From NCBI GenBank assembly GCA_035528475.1, contig DATKYO010000092.1:1-23462 (forward strand): a stretch of DNA of 23,462 nt, given 5' to 3'. Position 1 is the stretch's first letter. Every line of letters begins with the position of its first letter. The position numbers and the translations under genes are program-made. Below the pieces are notes generated by a model. The model saw nothing but the letters and a program-made list of their open reading frames with translations. It did no database searches and was not told the DNA's origin. Positions 21,275 to 23,462 of the stretch are shown here, piece by piece. The DNA comes from SD8 sp035528475. Its GTDB lineage: Archaea > Halobacteriota > Methanomicrobia > Methanomicrobiales > Methanospirillaceae.

Positions 21275-22648
21275 TCAGGTCTTTTTAGAAGATTTCGGGA
21301 TCCGGATTTTTCGTTCTGATGCCAGTTCGCGCATTTTGGAGGGAAGCGTCTCCCATCGCCACATACCGCATTTGAGATACTTGCTATTCACCTCGCTTCC
21401 AAACCAGTCCTGCAGGAACTTCATCCACTTTTTATGGAGGTCCGGATGCAGCTTTGCAAGATGATCAAATTCGCTCTCCAGCATTGCCGGGCACATCCAG
21501 CACCCGACCCGTTCCAGCCCCATGTCATACAGGGGATTATATGGCAGATTCCTCCACCAGATATAAAGGAATACCTCCAGGGCTCTCCAGTTCCGGATCG
21601 GTGAAATATTAAGTTGTGAGGGATTGAATGGATTCCGGCTCACTTCAGGAAGGCCCGCCCTGGCAAATGACTCGTACCACCTGTTCCCCTGGACGGTTAC
21701 GCATTCACCTTTCCCACGCAGCCAGTCTTTCACAGGCTGGAGTTTGAGATGTTCACAGCACCACCGGTTGTCTTTCCTCGGGGGTCCGATTTTTTTGACT
21801 TTCTCCCAGAAATCGCCGCCACCAATCCGTATCTGGATGTCCTGGCTCTCCACAAACTCAAGGGTTTCGGGAAATTCCATCCCGGTGTCCACAAAATATG
21901 CGGTATTCACCCCTGCTCTCCTGGCCAGTTCCAGTGCTGCGGTGCTGTCCTTACCTCCGGAATAAGAAATGTTCACGCACGCTTTGCCCTTTGTCTGCTG
22001 CTTTATGAACCTGACAGCAGTGCGTTCAATATTTTTGAGGTGCCAGACATTTCTGGCTACAGCGACATCCCATCCGGATTCCGGATAATCGATTGGTTTT
22101 ACTTTGCCGATCTGCTTTATACGAACATAGCCGCCTTTGAGCTGCCCGACACCCCAGAGGTCGCCTGCTTTTATGACGACTCCACCTTCGGGAATATCAC
22201 TCTTCACCCGCAGGCGCTTCCCGCCGATTCTTTTTCCCTGCAGTTTCGTCTCTTTAAGAAGTGCATCGGTGATATCCACCACACCCTCCCGTATCCGGGA
22301 GATCAGAAACGGAAGTGCTTCAAAGGAAGGATCATACCTGTACTGTTTTGTGCACGGATCAAAGGAGAGCCACCCGAATTTCTCCCCGTTGGCAATTATT
22401 AAATCATTCCGATCCAGGCCTCCGGATTTATTAAAAAGGAGAAGTGCAGGGATCTCATGGCACCCGAACTGGCCCTCAAGAAGACTCCCGACGAGAGCCA
22501 TATCGGATTTCAGGGCAGGCCGCACATCGTAAGGCTTGAGAAGATCAATCCTTTTTCCTTCACCTCCGCACCCGCAGGTACGTCCGAGGAGCGGGATATT
22601 GCATGTGGAGCACCAGTAAAGGACCGATTTAACCGGGAGGTAAAACAT
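21275..22648 (-). CDS. Zn-ribbon/PUA/PP-loop protein of the PAPS reductase family
   Basis: The open frame runs on to 23413, but that part lies opposite purH. The first sensible start is the ATG at 22648, just after AAAGGAGA, giving 457 residues. Order: a Zn-ribbon (C13, C16, C25, C27), an uncharacterised region, a PUA-like RNA-binding domain (about 140-195), then a PP-loop ATP-pyrophosphatase domain with SYSGGKDS (228-235). It also has adjacent cysteines RWCCEH (C297, C298) and CWMC (C383, C386), the CC...CxxC layout that holds [4Fe-4S] in APS reductases, and a KCGMW near the C-terminus (C427). Related archaeal proteins are annotated as PAPS reductase fused to PUA. The RNA-binding parts suggest RNA thiolation or modification rather than sulfate assimilation; that is inference. 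Confidence 0.88.
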   Translation of the reverse strand: MFYLPVKSVLYWCSTCNIPLLGRTCGCGGEGKRIDLLKPYDVRPALKSDMALVGSLLEGQFGCHEIPALLLFNKSGGLDRNDLIIANGEKFGWLSFDPCTKQYRYDPSFEALPFLISRIREGVVDITDALLKETKLQGKRIGGKRLRVKSDIPEGGVVIKAGDLWGVGQLKGGYVRIKQIGKVKPIDYPESGWDVAVARNVWHLKNIERTAVRFIKQQTKGKACVNISYSGGKDSTAALELARRAGVNTAYFVDTGMEFPETLEFVESQDIQIRIGGGDFWEKVKKIGPPRKDNRWCCEHLKLQPVKDWLRGKGECVTVQGNRWYESFARAGLPEVSRNPFNPSQLNISPIRNWRALEVFLYIWWRNLPYNPLYDMGLERVGCWMCPAMLESEFDHLAKLHPDLHKKWMKFLQDWFGSEVNSKYLKCGMWRWETLPSKMRELASERKIRIPKSSKKT

Positions 22649-22674
22649 TCTCCTTTCATATTGGAGCGCGGCGG

Positions 22675-22683
22675 GTATAATGG
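22675..22683 (-). promoter_or_regulatory. Putative TATA box of the PP-loop gene
   Basis: CCATTATAC read leftward is centred about 30 bases before the ATG at 22648. It would give a leader of only a few bases. This is a weak match. Confidence 0.3.
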
Positions 22684-22774
22684 TTGAGAATGAGTCAGAT
22701 ATCCCATAGGAACATGAACAGATCCCCCTGGCTCCGGCATCAATCTCATATTCTATCATGGCCAATAGAGGTCT

Positions 22775-23462
22775 ATGAAGTGGGCACTCCTTTCTGTATG
22801 GAACAAACAGGGCATCGTGGAACTGGCCGCAGATCTGACCGCCCATGGTGTCAGCATTCTCAGTTCGGGCGGCACCGGCAAAGTGCTCGGGGAAGCGGGA
22901 ATTCCCTTTACCGAAGTATCTGAATATACCGGTTCCCGGGAGATGATGGATGGAAGAGTAAAGACACTCCATCCCCGCATCCATGGAGGCATTCTTGGGA
23001 GGAGAGGCATTGATGATCAGGTCATGGCAGACCTTGATATCAAGCCCATCGACCTCCTTGTCATCAATCTCTATCCATTTGAGGAGATGGCAGAGAAGGA
23101 TCTGGACCTGCCTGACCTGGTCGAATATATCGACATCGGAGGACCTGCCATGATACGGGCTGCTGCCAAGAACCACGCCGACGTGGCAGTGATCATCGAC
23201 CCCGGGGACTATGACCTGGTGAAGAGAGCCCTGGAAAATGGAGGGTTCACACAGAAGGAGAGGCTCAAACTGGCTAAAAAGGCGTTTGCCACCACTGCCG
23301 CGTATGACGGCGCCATCAGCAACCACCTGTATTCGCTTGACTGTGAATTTCCTGAGGTATATACCACACAGTTCAGGAACGGGAGGATGCTCAGGTACGG
23401 GGAAAATCCCCATCAGCAGGCCGCAGTGTACGGATCGGGGGGAATTGCCATCCAGACACCTT
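22775..23462 (+). CDS. purH: PurH, bifunctional AICAR transformylase/IMP cyclohydrolase (partial, 3' end outside window)
   Basis: The frame is open to the window edge, giving 229 residues. The N-terminal MGS-like IMP cyclohydrolase domain is clear: LLSVWNKQGIVELA, LSSGGTGKVL, GRVKTLHPRIHGGIL, LVINLYPF and IDIGGPAMIRAAAKN. RYGENPHQ, which marks the start of the AICAR transformylase domain, appears at residues 209-216, so the gene is probably the full bifunctional type that completes IMP synthesis. The ATG at 22775 is forced, since an in-frame TAG lies six bases before it. GAGGT is only two bases from the ATG. A six-codon frame (22758-22778) overlaps the start as ATGA. The gene diverges from the PP-loop gene across 126 bases. 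Confidence 0.95.
   Translation, partial: MKWALLSVWNKQGIVELAADLTAHGVSILSSGGTGKVLGEAGIPFTEVSEYTGSREMMDGRVKTLHPRIHGGILGRRGIDDQVMADLDIKPIDLLVINLYPFEEMAEKDLDLPDLVEYIDIGGPAMIRAAAKNHADVAVIIDPGDYDLVKRALENGGFTQKERLKLAKKAFATTAAYDGAISNHLYSLDCEFPEVYTTQFRNGRMLRYGENPHQQAAVYGSGGIAIQTP

Noticed and set aside
22649..23413. A 255-codon N-terminal extension of the PP-loop protein, open in the same frame
   Set aside because: It lies entirely opposite or upstream of purH, whose translation is a clear protein family match. The extension resembles no protein, and the conserved Zn-ribbon follows directly after the ATG at 22648.

Overview
This window reads as the chromosome of a mesophilic methanogenic euryarchaeon, most likely of the Methanomicrobiales. 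That placement is inference, because no methanogenesis gene is present. The archaeal evidence is an aIF5A with its hypusine motif, a TrmG10-type THUMP tRNA methyltransferase, an IMPase-family phosphatase next to NAD kinase, a DUF169 protein, AT-rich TATA boxes about 25-30 bases before inferred transcript starts, GGTGA-type ribosome binding sites and oligo-T terminators. The grpE-dnaK-dnaJ operon is a bacterial-type set that is common in mesophilic methanogens.

Layout. Bases 1-1200 hold an M20 amidohydrolase whose first residues are cut off by the window edge. Three leftward genes follow. The first is a large STAS/unknown/APH-like kinase fusion (1500-3875). The second is a lipoprotein with two chagasin-type protease inhibitor domains (4181-5161). 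The third is an ACT-ACT-metallo-beta-lactamase fusion (5303-6808). Then come a Mrp/Nbp35 Fe-S carrier with a coupled small acidic protein (7027-8226) and an RNase HI (8325-8816). The RNase HI diverges from a PEBP/YbhB protein (8849-9301), which is followed by a membrane-anchored Pro/Thr-rich protein (9399-10148).

From 10251 to 13148, aIF5A diverges from an IMPase-family phosphatase/NAD kinase pair, across three tandem 16-bp repeats. A DUF169 gene follows. Bases 13393-15184 carry a PP2C phosphatase overlapping trmG10. Diverging from them is a DJ-1/PfpI and flavin disulfide oxidoreductase pair (15334-17232). A gene-free stretch of about 400 bases (17233-17638) is packed with palindromes and two identical 26-bp hairpin repeats. 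The rest is the leftward grpE-dnaK-dnaJ operon (21169 to 17639), a Zn-ribbon/PUA/PP-loop protein related to APS/PAPS reductases (21275-22648), and the start of a rightward purH that runs off the window.

Themes. The genes are mostly housekeeping, regulatory and stress-related: protein folding, thiol/flavin redox, Fe-S assembly and NADP metabolism. There are two possible signalling proteins, the STAS-kinase fusion and PP2C. I see no CRISPR array, tRNA, rRNA, transposase or integrase. The most unusual items are the STAS-kinase fusion, the PP-loop protein with an APS-reductase-like cysteine layout, the ACT-MBL fusion, a shared 3'-end palindrome and the hairpin-rich intergenic region.
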